Of a DNA stretch of 32,159 bases, positions 19,482 to 27,439 are shown in pieces (position 1 is the stretch's first letter; every line of letters begins with the position of its first letter). Origin of the DNA: a virus; the IMG/VR virus record IMGVR_UViG_3300036835_000026, positions 1 through 32,159 of that record; one strand, 5' to 3'. A program made the position numbers and the translations under genes. The notes beneath the pieces are model-generated. The model saw only the letters and a program-made list of their open reading frames with translations, did not search any database and had not been told where the DNA came from.

Positions 19482-20948
19482 ATGAGCACAGCCGAAACCG
19501 AGTCGCTGTCGATCGTCGAGCAGTGGCGCGACAAGATGCTCGCCGCGCTTAGCGCGCGCATGGCGGCGCTCAAGACGTTCGACGACTACTACCGGGGCGA
19601 GCACCGTCTGCTCTTCGCGACCGTCAAGTTCCGCGAGACGTTCGGCACGCTCTTCTCGAGCTTCGCGGACAACTGGTGCGATCTCGTCGTCGACGCGAGC
19701 GCTGAGCGGCTCAAAGTCGAAGGCTTCCGCTTCGGGGACGACGAGAAGGCCGACGGCGACGCCTGGGATATCTGGCAGCGCAACGGCCTCGACGCTGAGA
19801 GCGAGCTTGCCCACACCGAAGCGATCAAGCTCGGCTGCGCGTACGCGCTCGTCGGCCCCGACGACGGCGGCGAGCCGCTGATCCAGATCGAGCCGCCGAC
19901 GAACGCGATCGTCGCTGTCGACCCCGCGCTCGGACGTCGCCGCCTCGCAGGGCTGCGCCTCTGGGTCGACGAGTGGGGCGCGACGCACTGCGTCCTCTAC
20001 CTGCCCGACGAGATCGTCTGGTGGCGGCAAGAGGGCAAGTCGAAGACGTGGGAGCTTGACGACGTCTCGAGCGGCACGAACACGCTGGGACTCGTGCCGC
20101 TCGTGCCGCTCGCGAACATGCCGACGCTGCGCGAGCGGCAGGGCCGCTCAGACGTCGAGCGGGTGATCCCTTTGCAGGACGCGGTCAACAAGCTCTGCGC
20201 CGACATGATCGTCGCCAGCGAGTACGCCGCCTATCCGCAGCGCTGGGCGACGGGCGTCGATATCCCGAAGTACCCCGACGGGCATCCGAACGCGGGCCAG
20301 CCGTTGCCGTCGATCGTGAGCTTCCTCGGCGGGGCCGACAAAGTGATGGCGGTCGAAGACGCGCAAGCGGCGTTCGGGAGCTTCGCCGCGAGCGATCTCG
20401 GCATCTACGTCAAGGCGATCGAGATGCTGATCCAGCACGTCGCCGCGCAGACGCGCACGCCGCCGCACTATCTGCTCGGCTCGAGCGGCAACTTCCCGTC
20501 GGGCGAGTCGCTCAAGGCGACCGAGACGGGGCTGGTCGCGAAGGTGCGACGCAAGCAACTCTCGTTCGGGGAGGGCTGGGAAGAGGCGATCCGGCTCGCG
20601 TTCGCGATCACGGGCGACAGCGCTCGAGCAGAAGCGACCGACGTCGAGACGATCTGGCACGACCCGGAGTCGCGCTCGACGGCCGAAGTCGTCGACGCAG
20701 CGACGAAGCTCTCGTCGATCGGCGTCCCGCGCCCCGCCCTCTGGGAGTACGTCGGCGCGACGCCGCAGCAGATCGAGCAGTGGATCGCGATGGGCGCGGA
20801 GACGGAGGGGCCCGCCGTGACAGCGCGCGAGACGATCACCGCGACACCGGGCGAAGCGGCAGCGGTCGTGCCAGGGTCAGCGACCCCGGCCGCGCCGACG
20901 ACAGCGACGACAAGAGTGACACCGACACCGGGAGGCACGAGTGGCTGA
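19482..20948 (+). CDS. Portal protein (SPP1 Gp6-like)
   Basis: This is a 488-aa protein beginning 1 base after the terminase stop. The N-terminus (IVEQWRDKMLAAL ... FDDYYRGEHRLLFA) and the later SFADNWCDLVVDASAERLKVEGF are typical of Gp6-like portals. VNKLCADMIVASEYAAYPQRW and TPPHYLLGSSGNFPSGESLKATETGL match the stem and clip region. The threonine/proline-rich end is disordered. It forms the dodecameric DNA gate at one capsid vertex. Its place between the terminase and the scaffold supports the call. Confidence 0.9.
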   Translation: MSTAETESLSIVEQWRDKMLAALSARMAALKTFDDYYRGEHRLLFATVKFRETFGTLFSSFADNWCDLVVDASAERLKVEGFRFGDDEKADGDAWDIWQRNGLDAESELAHTEAIKLGCAYALVGPDDGGEPLIQIEPPTNAIVAVDPALGRRRLAGLRLWVDEWGATHCVLYLPDEIVWWRQEGKSKTWELDDVSSGTNTLGLVPLVPLANMPTLRERQGRSDVERVIPLQDAVNKLCADMIVASEYAAYPQRWATGVDIPKYPDGHPNAGQPLPSIVSFLGGADKVMAVEDAQAAFGSFAASDLGIYVKAIEMLIQHVAAQTRTPPHYLLGSSGNFPSGESLKATETGLVAKVRRKQLSFGEGWEEAIRLAFAITGDSARAEATDVETIWHDPESRSTAEVVDAATKLSSIGVPRPALWEYVGATPQQIEQWIAMGAETEGPAVTARETITATPGEAAAVVPGSATPAAPTTATTRVTPTPGGTSG

Positions 20949-21528
20949 CCAGACACCGGCCGACGCGGGCGCGACGCCCGCCGATGGCCCGACCTCAGAG
21001 GGCGCGACGCCCGACGAGCAGCAGGGAGCGGCCGTGCAGCGCGACGCGGCGGCGGCTCAAGACGACGTCACAAGACTCCGCGAGCAGGGCAGGGAAGCTC
21101 TCGCGAAGGAGCGCGACTCGAGGCGCGAAGCCGAGAAGCGTGCTGCTGACGCAGAGCGTCGCCTGCACGAGATCGAGGACGCGGGCAAGAGCGAGATCGA
21201 GCGAGCGATCGCACGCCTTGACCGTCAGGGGGCCGAACTCGAGAGCGAGCGCAAGAGGCGCATCGAACTCGAGCAAGAGATCGCGCGACGCGACGTGCTC
21301 GAGTTGAAGCGCAGCATCGCGCTCGAGCTTGGCATCCCCCTCGATGCGGCACACCGTCTACAAGGCGACGACGCGCGCTCGCTGCGCGCCGATGCTCAGC
21401 GCTACCTCGAAGAGCGAGGCGCTCGACAAGAGGGGAGCATCGGGGTCGGCCGAGGCGGGGCCGCAAGCGGACGTCGGACGGGCGTCGACATGAACCGTCT
21501 GATCCGCGAGGCGTCGGGGCGCGGGTAG
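20941..21528 (+). CDS. Capsid scaffolding protein
   Basis: This is a 195-aa protein with a GTG start overlapping the portal end. A disordered Ala/Pro/Thr-rich N-terminus is followed by a long coiled coil (about 40-125, VTRLREQGREALAKERDSRREAEKR ...), a short region with ALELGIPLDAAHRLQGDD, and a C-terminal tail ending MNRLIREASGRG. That end is characteristic of actinophage scaffolds, where it docks on the major capsid protein. It should guide prohead assembly and then leave. Confidence 0.85.
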   Translation: MADQTPADAGATPADGPTSEGATPDEQQGAAVQRDAAAAQDDVTRLREQGREALAKERDSRREAEKRAADAERRLHEIEDAGKSEIERAIARLDRQGAELESERKRRIELEQEIARRDVLELKRSIALELGIPLDAAHRLQGDDARSLRADAQRYLEERGARQEGSIGVGRGGAASGRRTGVDMNRLIREASGRG

Positions 21529-21575
21529 CGCTCACGCTCCGACGTCGCGCTCGCCGCTAGGAGGCGGCGCGAACG

Positions 21576-22520
21576 ATGCCTACTTACAACAACACGATCA
21601 GCCGCACCGAAGCGGCTGCACTGATCCCCGAAGAGGTATCAGCGGAGATCGTGCAGCACCTCCCTTCCGAGTCGGCCGCGCTGTCGCTGTTCCGAAGCGT
21701 CCCGATGGGGCGCGCGCAGCAGCGCATCCCGGCCGAGTCCGCACTGGCGGTCGCCTACTGGGTAAACGGTGACACCGGCCTCAAGCAGACGACCGAGTCG
21801 AACTGGACGAACCTCTACCTCAACGCGGAGGAGCTCGCCGCCATCGTCACGATCGCGGAGGCGGTGCTCGACGACGTCGACTACGACCTCTGGGCGGCGA
21901 TCAGGCCGCAACTCGTCGAGGCGATCGGGCGCGCGCTCGACGCTGCGATCTTCCTCGGCACGAACAAGCCCGCGTCGTGGCCCGCAGCGATCGCGCCCGC
22001 AGCGATCGCGGCCGGGAACACCGCGACGGAGGGGCTGACGCCCGACAAGGGCGGGATCGTGGGCGATCTCTCGGCCGTCTTCGCGACCGTCGAGGCTGAC
22101 GGCTTCGACGTCAACGGGGTGATCGCGAACCGCACGGTCAAGGGCAAGCTCCGCAACGCTCGCGCGACGACAGGCGAGCAGTTGGCGAACGCCCCGTCAG
22201 CAGACGGGACAGAGGTCTACGGCGTGCCCGTGTCGTATCCGCTTCGTGGCCTCTGGCCGACGGGCGCGGCTGCTGTCGAAGCGATCGCGGGCGACTTCTC
22301 GCAGGGGCTTCTCGGCGTGCGTCAAGACATCACGTTCAAGATCCTCGACCAGGCGATCATCCAAGACGGCGCGGGCGCGATCCAGTTCAACCTCGCGCAG
22401 CAGGACATGGTCGCGATCAGGGTCGTCGCACGCTTCGCCTTCCAGGTGCCGAACCCGATCACCTACGACCAGCCGAACGCAGCGTCGCGCTACCCGTTCG
22501 GCGTCCTCTCGACCCCGTAG
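21576..22520 (+). CDS. Major capsid protein (HK97 fold)
   Basis: This is a 314-aa protein. AGGAGG at 21559-21564 lies 11 bases before the ATG after a 47-base gap that shows no other feature. The N-terminus (ISRTEAAALIPEEVSAEIVQHLPSES) leads into the E-loop region (QRIPAESALAVAYWVNGDTGLKQT) and the peripheral domain (LVEAIGRALDAAIFLG, GIVGDLSAVFATVEADGFD, ANRTVKGKLRNAR). Then come YGVPVSYPLRGLWP and the C-terminal FKILDQAIIQDG ... IRVVARFAFQVPNP. This is the pattern of HK97-type capsid proteins that have a separate scaffold. Confidence 0.9.
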   Translation: MPTYNNTISRTEAAALIPEEVSAEIVQHLPSESAALSLFRSVPMGRAQQRIPAESALAVAYWVNGDTGLKQTTESNWTNLYLNAEELAAIVTIAEAVLDDVDYDLWAAIRPQLVEAIGRALDAAIFLGTNKPASWPAAIAPAAIAAGNTATEGLTPDKGGIVGDLSAVFATVEADGFDVNGVIANRTVKGKLRNARATTGEQLANAPSADGTEVYGVPVSYPLRGLWPTGAAAVEAIAGDFSQGLLGVRQDITFKILDQAIIQDGAGAIQFNLAQQDMVAIRVVARFAFQVPNPITYDQPNAASRYPFGVLSTP

Positions 22521-22524
22521 CCCG

Positions 22525-22848
22525 ATGACGGCCTACAGCGACGCGGTCGCGGCGGGCAAGTGGCAGTTCGGCCTCGGCACACCGGGCGGCGCACCCGTCG
22601 CGGCGTTCACCGTCACCCCGCCCACTGGCCCCGCAGCGTCGACGGTGTTCGCGTTCGACGCTGGCGGCTCGACACCGGGCGGCGACCCGCTCCGATACCT
22701 CTGGGACTTCGGGGACACCGGGCCGCTGATCGAAGGCCGCACGATGACCCACGCCTACACCGTCCCTGGGACGTACAACGTGCGGCTCTACGTGCAGGAC
22801 AACTTCGGCAAGGGCGCGAGCAAGACGACGGCGGTCGTCGTGACATGA
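22525..22848 (+). CDS. PKD-domain capsid decoration protein
   Basis: This is a 107-aa protein starting 4 bases after the capsid stop. Residues about 25-107 form a single PKD/Ig-like beta-sandwich: LRYLWDFGDTGPL, HAYTVPGTYNVRLYVQDN and a closing TTAVVVT strand. Phages often display such domains on the capsid surface to stabilise it or bind cell-surface glycans. The position directly after the capsid gene supports decoration rather than a tail fibre. The first 25 residues probably bind the capsid. Confidence 0.8.
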   Translation: MTAYSDAVAAGKWQFGLGTPGGAPVAAFTVTPPTGPAASTVFAFDAGGSTPGGDPLRYLWDFGDTGPLIEGRTMTHAYTVPGTYNVRLYVQDNFGKGASKTTAVVVT

Positions 22849-22864
22849 CCGACAGGGAGGCAGC

Positions 22865-23134
22865 ATGAGCGAGACGAGCAGCGAGACGACGACGAAGTCG
22901 AAGCGCTCGAGCACGAAGAGCGCGTCGACAGCGGCGACGTCGTACGAAGAGGCGCTCGAGCAGGGCTACTTCGGTGGCCCCGCCGACGACACCGACTACA
23001 CCGTCGCAGGCGTGATCGCAGCGCCCGACATAACCGAGACGAGCGTCACGCACGAGCTTGTCCCGGCGAAGGCGGCGGAGCTGCAAGACGCCGTCGCGAC
23101 GGCGTACGACCCGAACAAGGCGACGTCAGCCTGA
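22865..23134 (+). CDS. Small head protein, hypothetical
   Basis: This is an 89-aa protein; GGGAGG lies 4 bases before the ATG. It has a serine/threonine/lysine-rich disordered N-terminus (about 30 residues) and then an acidic segment with YEEALEQGYFGG and TDYTVAGVIAA. In this position phages encode small capsid or head-tail proteins. A recognised family is lacking. Confidence 0.6.
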   Translation: MSETSSETTTKSKRSSTKSASTAATSYEEALEQGYFGGPADDTDYTVAGVIAAPDITETSVTHELVPAKAAELQDAVATAYDPNKATSA

Positions 23135-23135
23135 G

Positions 23136-23333
23136 ATGAGCAGCACCGAGGAAGAGCGGGCGGCGCTCTGGCGTCAGCAGACAGCGAACCGGATCGCGTT
23201 CAAGACGGCGCTCTGGACGACAGGTCTGCGAGCGCCGCCCGAACCTCGGCAAGCCGTGCTCGACGGGCAGACGCCGCTACTGCTCGCCGCGCTCGAGGCG
23301 CAGAACCCCACCGACCCGAAGGACGACCCGTGA
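23136..23333 (+). CDS. Small hypothetical protein
   Basis: This is a 65-aa protein with an ATG 1 base after the previous stop and a GTGA overlap with the next gene. It is mainly helical (EEERAALWRQQTANRIAFKTALW) with a proline-rich end (NPTDPKDDP). Probably a minor head or connector accessory. Not recognised. Confidence 0.55.
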   Translation: MSSTEEERAALWRQQTANRIAFKTALWTTGLRAPPEPRQAVLDGQTPLLLAALEAQNPTDPKDDP

Positions 23334-23845
23334 GCACACCCGACGACACGCCTGTCGATCCGCTGACCGTCCCGTGGCGTCCGACCGTCGACGACGTCGC
23401 AGCGCTCATCCGTGCACGCACGAAGGACGCGAGCGGCAACGAGATCGGCACCTTCACCGACCAGACACGACCGACCGACGTCGAAGTCGAGATGCTCATC
23501 ACCAACGGCTGCGCGAAGATCGCGTCGCTCGTCGGCTGGGAGTTCCCCGCAGACGCGAACGCAGAAGCGCAGCACTTGGCCGCGATCGTCGCGGCGTGCG
23601 AAGTCGAACTCTCGTACTTCCCAGAGCAGATACGCACCGACCGCAGCGCCTACGCGAACCTCTGGGCGATCTTCCAAGACGACCGGCAGGCGTTCATCGA
23701 CTACGTCGCCGCGATCACGCCCGCAGGCACGAGCAGCATCGCGTCGAAGATCGGCACGCTCGACGTCGCGTCGGGGACGGTCGTCTGGGCGTACCAGTAC
23801 GGCTACGGCGGCGTCCCGATGCTCAGCGATCTCGTCAACGTATGA
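23330..23845 (+). CDS. Head-tail adaptor (connector) protein
   Basis: This is a 171-aa protein; GTG coupled to the previous stop. The helical pattern RPTVDDVAALIRARTKD, VEVEMLITNGCAKIASLVG, AAIVAACEVELSYFPEQI is typical of head-tail connectors of the HK97 gp6/SPP1 gp15 group, which sit under the portal. It is followed in the expected order by a completion protein, tail terminator and sheath. The family call rests on helix spacing and gene order. Confidence 0.7.
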   Translation: MSTPDDTPVDPLTVPWRPTVDDVAALIRARTKDASGNEIGTFTDQTRPTDVEVEMLITNGCAKIASLVGWEFPADANAEAQHLAAIVAACEVELSYFPEQIRTDRSAYANLWAIFQDDRQAFIDYVAAITPAGTSSIASKIGTLDVASGTVVWAYQYGYGGVPMLSDLVNV

Positions 23846-24285
23846 GCACCGAAGGCGGCGTCGAAGTGCGGGGACTCGCGCACGCGCTGCGCACGATCAA
23901 CTCGATGGGGGAGCGCGCGAAGGACATACGCCCGACGAAAGACCGCGTCCGCAGCATCTACCTCGAGTCGAACCGTCGGCACTTGTCGTCGCCCGGATGG
24001 GCACCGCTCAGCGACGAGACGATCGAGCGCAAGCAGCGACAGGGACTCGACTCGCAGCCTGAGCGGGCGACGGGCGCGCTGTACCGCTCGCTCACCGAGC
24101 AGCGCGCGAAGGGCCAGCGCACGAACGTCAGCCGCTCGAGGCTGCGCTTCGGCTCGAGGCTCTTCTACGCCCCGTGGCAGCAGGGCACGAAGAGCCAGCC
24201 GACCCGCGACCAGATCAGCCTCACCACGAGCGAGCGTGAGCATATGGCCCGCATCTTGAGCCGCTACGTCTCGAGGGACGAGTGA
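23842..24285 (+). CDS. Tail completion / virion morphogenesis protein
   Basis: This is a 147-aa protein; ATGA overlap with the previous gene. The sequence shows WAPLSDETIERKQRQG, GALYRSLT, then LRFGSRLFYAPWQQGTK and a C-terminal MARILSRYV. This matches the virion morphogenesis (gpG/HK97 gp10-like) pattern in which a polar loop with YAPWQQ-like residues precedes the last helix. It should help join the tail to the head. Confidence 0.75.
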   Translation: MSTEGGVEVRGLAHALRTINSMGERAKDIRPTKDRVRSIYLESNRRHLSSPGWAPLSDETIERKQRQGLDSQPERATGALYRSLTEQRAKGQRTNVSRSRLRFGSRLFYAPWQQGTKSQPTRDQISLTTSEREHMARILSRYVSRDE

Positions 24286-24935
24286 GCCTCGTCGAGCAGG
24301 AGACGCTCTTCGGGCGCGGCGTCAGCGGCGGCGATCTCGAGCAGTGGGTCGTCGACGTGCTCAAGCGCTGGTCGTCGACGTACCTCTCAGAAGTCGAGCG
24401 GCAGCACGGCCTCGCGTCGTGCACGTACCCGCGCGTGCGCGGCTGGTCGCTCGGCGTGAGCTTCGACACGTGGCCCGAAGACCAAGTCCCCGGCGTGCTC
24501 GTCATCTGCCCCGGCCTCGTGCCGCCCCCCGTGAAGGGCGGCGACGGCGTCTACCGCGCACGCTGGAACGTGCAGATCGGCTGCTGCTGCTCAGCGCGCA
24601 CGCAACTCGAGTCGCACACGATGGCGCAGCACTTCGTCGAGGCGCACCGCTGGATCATGTTGCAGAAGCAGTCGCTCGAGGGCTGGGCGCTCGCCGTCGA
24701 CTGGCTCGACGAGTCGTACGACCCGATCACGTACGACGACTCGCGCTCGCTGTACGCCGGGTACGCCACCTTCGCGATCGAAGTCGACGACGTCGGCACG
24801 ACGCTCGCAGGGCCGACCGGCGACCCGCAGCCCGACCCGTGCGACCCGTGGCCGCTCGCGCCGATCGTCGAGACGCACGAAGAGCAAGTCGTGCACTACC
24901 CACCGCCGCAACCACTACCCGAACAGGAGGGATGA
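24282..24935 (+). CDS. Tail terminator-like protein
   Basis: This is a 217-aa protein; GTG coupled to the previous stop. A conserved-looking core covers about 40-185: HGLASCTYPRVRGWSLGVSF, VPGVLVICPGL, YRARWNVQIGCCC and SLYAGYATFAIEVDD. The tail is proline/glutamate-rich. Gene order (completion, terminator, sheath) and a strand-rich fold with a long insertion suggest the terminator that caps the tail tube. The cysteine triplet GCCC is unusual and could bind a metal or form disulfides. Confidence 0.65.
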   Translation: MSLVEQETLFGRGVSGGDLEQWVVDVLKRWSSTYLSEVERQHGLASCTYPRVRGWSLGVSFDTWPEDQVPGVLVICPGLVPPPVKGGDGVYRARWNVQIGCCCSARTQLESHTMAQHFVEAHRWIMLQKQSLEGWALAVDWLDESYDPITYDDSRSLYAGYATFAIEVDDVGTTLAGPTGDPQPDPCDPWPLAPIVETHEEQVVHYPPPQPLPEQEG

Positions 24936-26254
24936 TGAGGCCAGGAGTTGACGTCATCTCGAGGGCGCTCCCGCCGCCCCGATCAGCCCCGACCGATACC
25001 GGGGTCTGCTTTATCGTCGGCGCGACGACGACGACCGACGTCGCGTACGACGAAGTCCACTCGCTGACCGAGTACGTCGCCGTCTTCGGGGACAGAGGCA
25101 CGGCAGCGCCAGAGCAAGCGACGTACGACGCCGCCGACGCCTACTTCCGCGAGGGCGGCTCGAAGCTCATCGTCGCCCCGACTACCTACGCTGGCACGTT
25201 CACGTTCGTCGAGCCGACGAAGCCCGACGACGACACGCTCGAGAAGATGAGCCGCGCGGAGCTCGACGCGCTCGCCGTCGAGTTCGGTCTTGACCCGACC
25301 GCGTACGCGACGAAGAGCGACGTCGTCGACGCGATCAAGAGCGCGCCCGGGGTGCGGCTCGCAGACCCCGGCATCGTGACAGCGCTCGCGGCGCTGACAG
25401 CCGATCTCGGCCCCGGGCAGATCCTCATCGCTGACGCGACGCTCGCCGCCGTCGTCGACAACCAGTCCGCGCTACTCGCGCACGCCGCGAATACGAACCG
25501 CGTCGCGCTGCTCTCGTGCGCCGACGGCGACGCCGCGACGCTGCAAGCGGCAGGGCAGGCGTTGCAGACGGACGCGAACGCACGCTACGGCGCGCTCTTC
25601 GCCCCGTCAGCGATCCTCCCCGGCGTCGTCGCAGGCACGACGCGGATCATCCCCTACAGCGCAGTCGAAGCCGGGATCATCGCCCGCAACGACGTCGCGT
25701 ACACACCGAACCAGCCCGCAGCCGGGGTGCTCGGACAGACCGTCTACACGCTCGACGTCAACGGGCGCTACAGCGATCTCGACTACCAGAACCTCAACGA
25801 AGCCGGGGTCAACATGGCGCGCGTCATCTACGGCGGCGTGCGCACGTACGGCTACCGCTCGTGCGTCGACCCGGACGCGACCCCGCAGTGGCTCGACTTC
25901 GGCTGGTGCCGCCTCAACATGGGGATCGTCGCTGAGGCCGACGCGATCGGGGAGTCGTACGTCTTCGCGCAACTCGACGGCAAGCGCCGCACGATCGGGC
26001 AGTTCGGCGGCGAGCTTAGCGCGATGCTGTCGCCCTTCTACGACGCCGGGGCGCTGTACGGGCCGACCCCGCAAGACGCCTTCGACGTCGACGTCGGCAC
26101 CCAGGTCAACACCGAAGAGACGATCGCGAACGGCGAGCTTCACGCCCTCATCTCCGTCTGCATGAGCGGCATGGCCGAGTGGGTCGTGATCGAGATCGTC
26201 AAGGTCGCGACGAACCAGACGCTCCCGGCGACCGCGCTCGCCGTCGCAGCGTGA
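24935..26254 (+). CDS. Contractile tail sheath protein with SAP/HeH-like insertion
   Basis: This is a 439-aa protein. Of two adjacent ATGs the second (24935) is preferred, 4 bases after AGGAGGG. The N-terminus (RPGVDVISRALPP ... GVCFIVGATTT) and C-terminal third (LNMGIVAEADAIGESYVF, TIGQFGGELSAMLSPFYDAGALYG, VGTQVNTEETIANGEL, MAEWVVIEIVKVATNQ) match phage tail sheaths. Residues about 100-137 (LEKMSRAELDALAVEFGLDP ... KSDVVDAIK) look like an inserted SAP/HeH-type helical module. The sheath contracts around the tube to drive it through the cell wall. This gene establishes the myovirus tail type. Confidence 0.9.
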   Translation: MRPGVDVISRALPPPRSAPTDTGVCFIVGATTTTDVAYDEVHSLTEYVAVFGDRGTAAPEQATYDAADAYFREGGSKLIVAPTTYAGTFTFVEPTKPDDDTLEKMSRAELDALAVEFGLDPTAYATKSDVVDAIKSAPGVRLADPGIVTALAALTADLGPGQILIADATLAAVVDNQSALLAHAANTNRVALLSCADGDAATLQAAGQALQTDANARYGALFAPSAILPGVVAGTTRIIPYSAVEAGIIARNDVAYTPNQPAAGVLGQTVYTLDVNGRYSDLDYQNLNEAGVNMARVIYGGVRTYGYRSCVDPDATPQWLDFGWCRLNMGIVAEADAIGESYVFAQLDGKRRTIGQFGGELSAMLSPFYDAGALYGPTPQDAFDVDVGTQVNTEETIANGELHALISVCMSGMAEWVVIEIVKVATNQTLPATALAVAA

Positions 26255-26270
26255 GCGAAGGAGGTACACG

Positions 26271-26693
26271 ATGGCGATCCAAGGCACGAGGAAAGACCAG
26301 TACGACGTCAAGCTCATCGTCGACGGCACCAACCTCGGCACCTTCGACACCCTCACCGGGGGCGAAGTCGACAGCGACGAGTTGAAGTACAAGCCCGGAG
26401 GGATGGCCCCGTCGATCTCGCTGGGCGGCTCGACGACGATCGGGCAAGTCGTGCTCGGACGCAACTACCGGCTACAGCGCGACCATCTCGCCGTGCACCG
26501 GCTGCTCGCGCGCGTCGGCAAGGCCGCAGCAGTCGTCGTCAAGCAGCCGCTCGACGCTGACGGCAACGCCTACGGCAAGCCGCTCAACTACCGGGGCGTG
26601 CTCAAGCGCGTCCTGCCGCCCGAAGTCGACTCCATGTCGACAGACCCGGCCATCCTTGAGATCGAGATCACGCCCGAAGGGAACGTGACGTGA
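26271..26693 (+). CDS. Tail tube protein
   Basis: This is a 140-aa protein; AAGGAGG before the ATG is nearly ideal, as expected for an abundant structural protein. Strand-rich with DQYDVKLIVDGTNLGTFDTLTGGEVDSD, SISLGGSTTIGQVVLGRNYRL and a C-terminal ILEIEITPEGNV, it fits the tube proteins of contractile-tailed actinophages. Its place after the sheath is the usual one. It forms the hexameric rings inside the sheath. Confidence 0.8.
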   Translation: MAIQGTRKDQYDVKLIVDGTNLGTFDTLTGGEVDSDELKYKPGGMAPSISLGGSTTIGQVVLGRNYRLQRDHLAVHRLLARVGKAAAVVVKQPLDADGNAYGKPLNYRGVLKRVLPPEVDSMSTDPAILEIEITPEGNVT

Positions 26694-27241
26694 GCGATCT
26701 CGAAGCGACGCAGGTGCTCGAGCCGTACGACGACGACGACGAGCCGTCAGCAGCTCCCGGCCCGCCGAACGCAGCGAGCGCGAACGTGCTCGAGGCGCTC
26801 AAGGCTCATCGGGCGCGCGTCAGCGAAGAGCAGACGTACGACCTCGTCGTCCCCGGCTGGCACGAGCTTCTCGTGCTCAGGCTCGGCTCGATCACCGCTG
26901 AGCAGCAGCAGCGTCTCGTCGAGCGGGCGCAGCGTCGCAGGGTGTCGTCGTCAGCCGACGCCGACTTCCTGATCGCCGCGTTCCGTGAGGCGCTCGGACG
27001 GGCGACGCCGACGGGCGAGCTTGGCGTGCTCGTCGACAGCGACGGCGACCCTGTCGGCCTCGACGAGCGCCTCGCAGGGCTTCTCGATCTCGGCCCCGTG
27101 CGCAGCGCCCGAGACGTCGTCGACGCGCTCTTCTCGCAGGCGAACTCGCCGTCGCTCGCGCTCGCGTCTTCGATGATGGAGTGGCTCGAGTGGGCGCGCG
27201 GAGCGAACGAAGAGATCGACGAGGCGTTCCTGGGGGAATAG
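26690..27241 (+). CDS. Tail assembly chaperone, zero-frame product
   Basis: This is a 183-aa protein; GTG coupled to the tube gene stop. It has an acidic disordered N-terminus, then a strand-and-helix core (QTYDLVVPGWHELLVLRLGSITAEQQQRLVERAQRR, ADADFLIAAFREALG, LLDLGPVRSARDVVDALF). The length and position between tube and tape measure fit the first of two chaperone reading frames. It ends FLGE-stop at a slippery GGGGGAA, so a longer product is likely made from it by -1 frameshifting. The acidic N-terminus is unusual. Confidence 0.75.
   Translation: MSDLEATQVLEPYDDDDEPSAAPGPPNAASANVLEALKAHRARVSEEQTYDLVVPGWHELLVLRLGSITAEQQQRLVERAQRRRVSSSADADFLIAAFREALGRATPTGELGVLVDSDGDPVGLDERLAGLLDLGPVRSARDVVDALFSQANSPSLALASSMMEWLEWARGANEEIDEAFLGE
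27232..27238 (+). promoter_or_regulatory. Probable -1 ribosomal frameshift site GGGGGAA
   Basis: The zero frame reads CTG GGG GAA TAG. The G GGG GAA run allows the P-site tRNA to re-pair at GGG, with partial A-site re-pairing at GGA. Slipping back one base avoids the TAG at 27239-27241 and continues as ATA GTG GGC into the next frame, which stays open to 27438. The fused product would be about 249 aa. Tail assembly chaperone genes commonly use such a shift. Confidence 0.6.
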
Positions 27242-27438
27242 TGGGCGGCGACTCGATCGCAGTCGCCGCCGCGCTCGCCGTGCTCGGACTGCCCGCCGAG
27301 AGGTTCCTGCTTGCCGCAGATCACGAAGAGCGGCTCGTGCTCGGCGCTGTCGCGACGAAGGCGTGGAAGCTCGTCGACTCGATGCAGCGCAACCAGGCGA
27401 TCCACATCGCGAACGCGATGGTGAAGGCGAAGCTCTGA
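27241..27438 (+). CDS. Tail assembly chaperone, -1 frame extension
   Basis: The 65 codons from GTG 27241 are in the -1 frame relative to the preceding gene. VAAALAVLGLPAERFLLAAD and LVLGAVATKAWKLVDSMQRNQAIHIANAM match the short second part of phage tail chaperones. It may be translated only as a fusion, since the GTG has just GGGGGA three bases before it. It ends 1 base before the tape measure start, as chaperone extensions usually do. Confidence 0.7.
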   Translation: MGGDSIAVAAALAVLGLPAERFLLAADHEERLVLGAVATKAWKLVDSMQRNQAIHIANAMVKAKL

Positions 27439-27439
27439 G

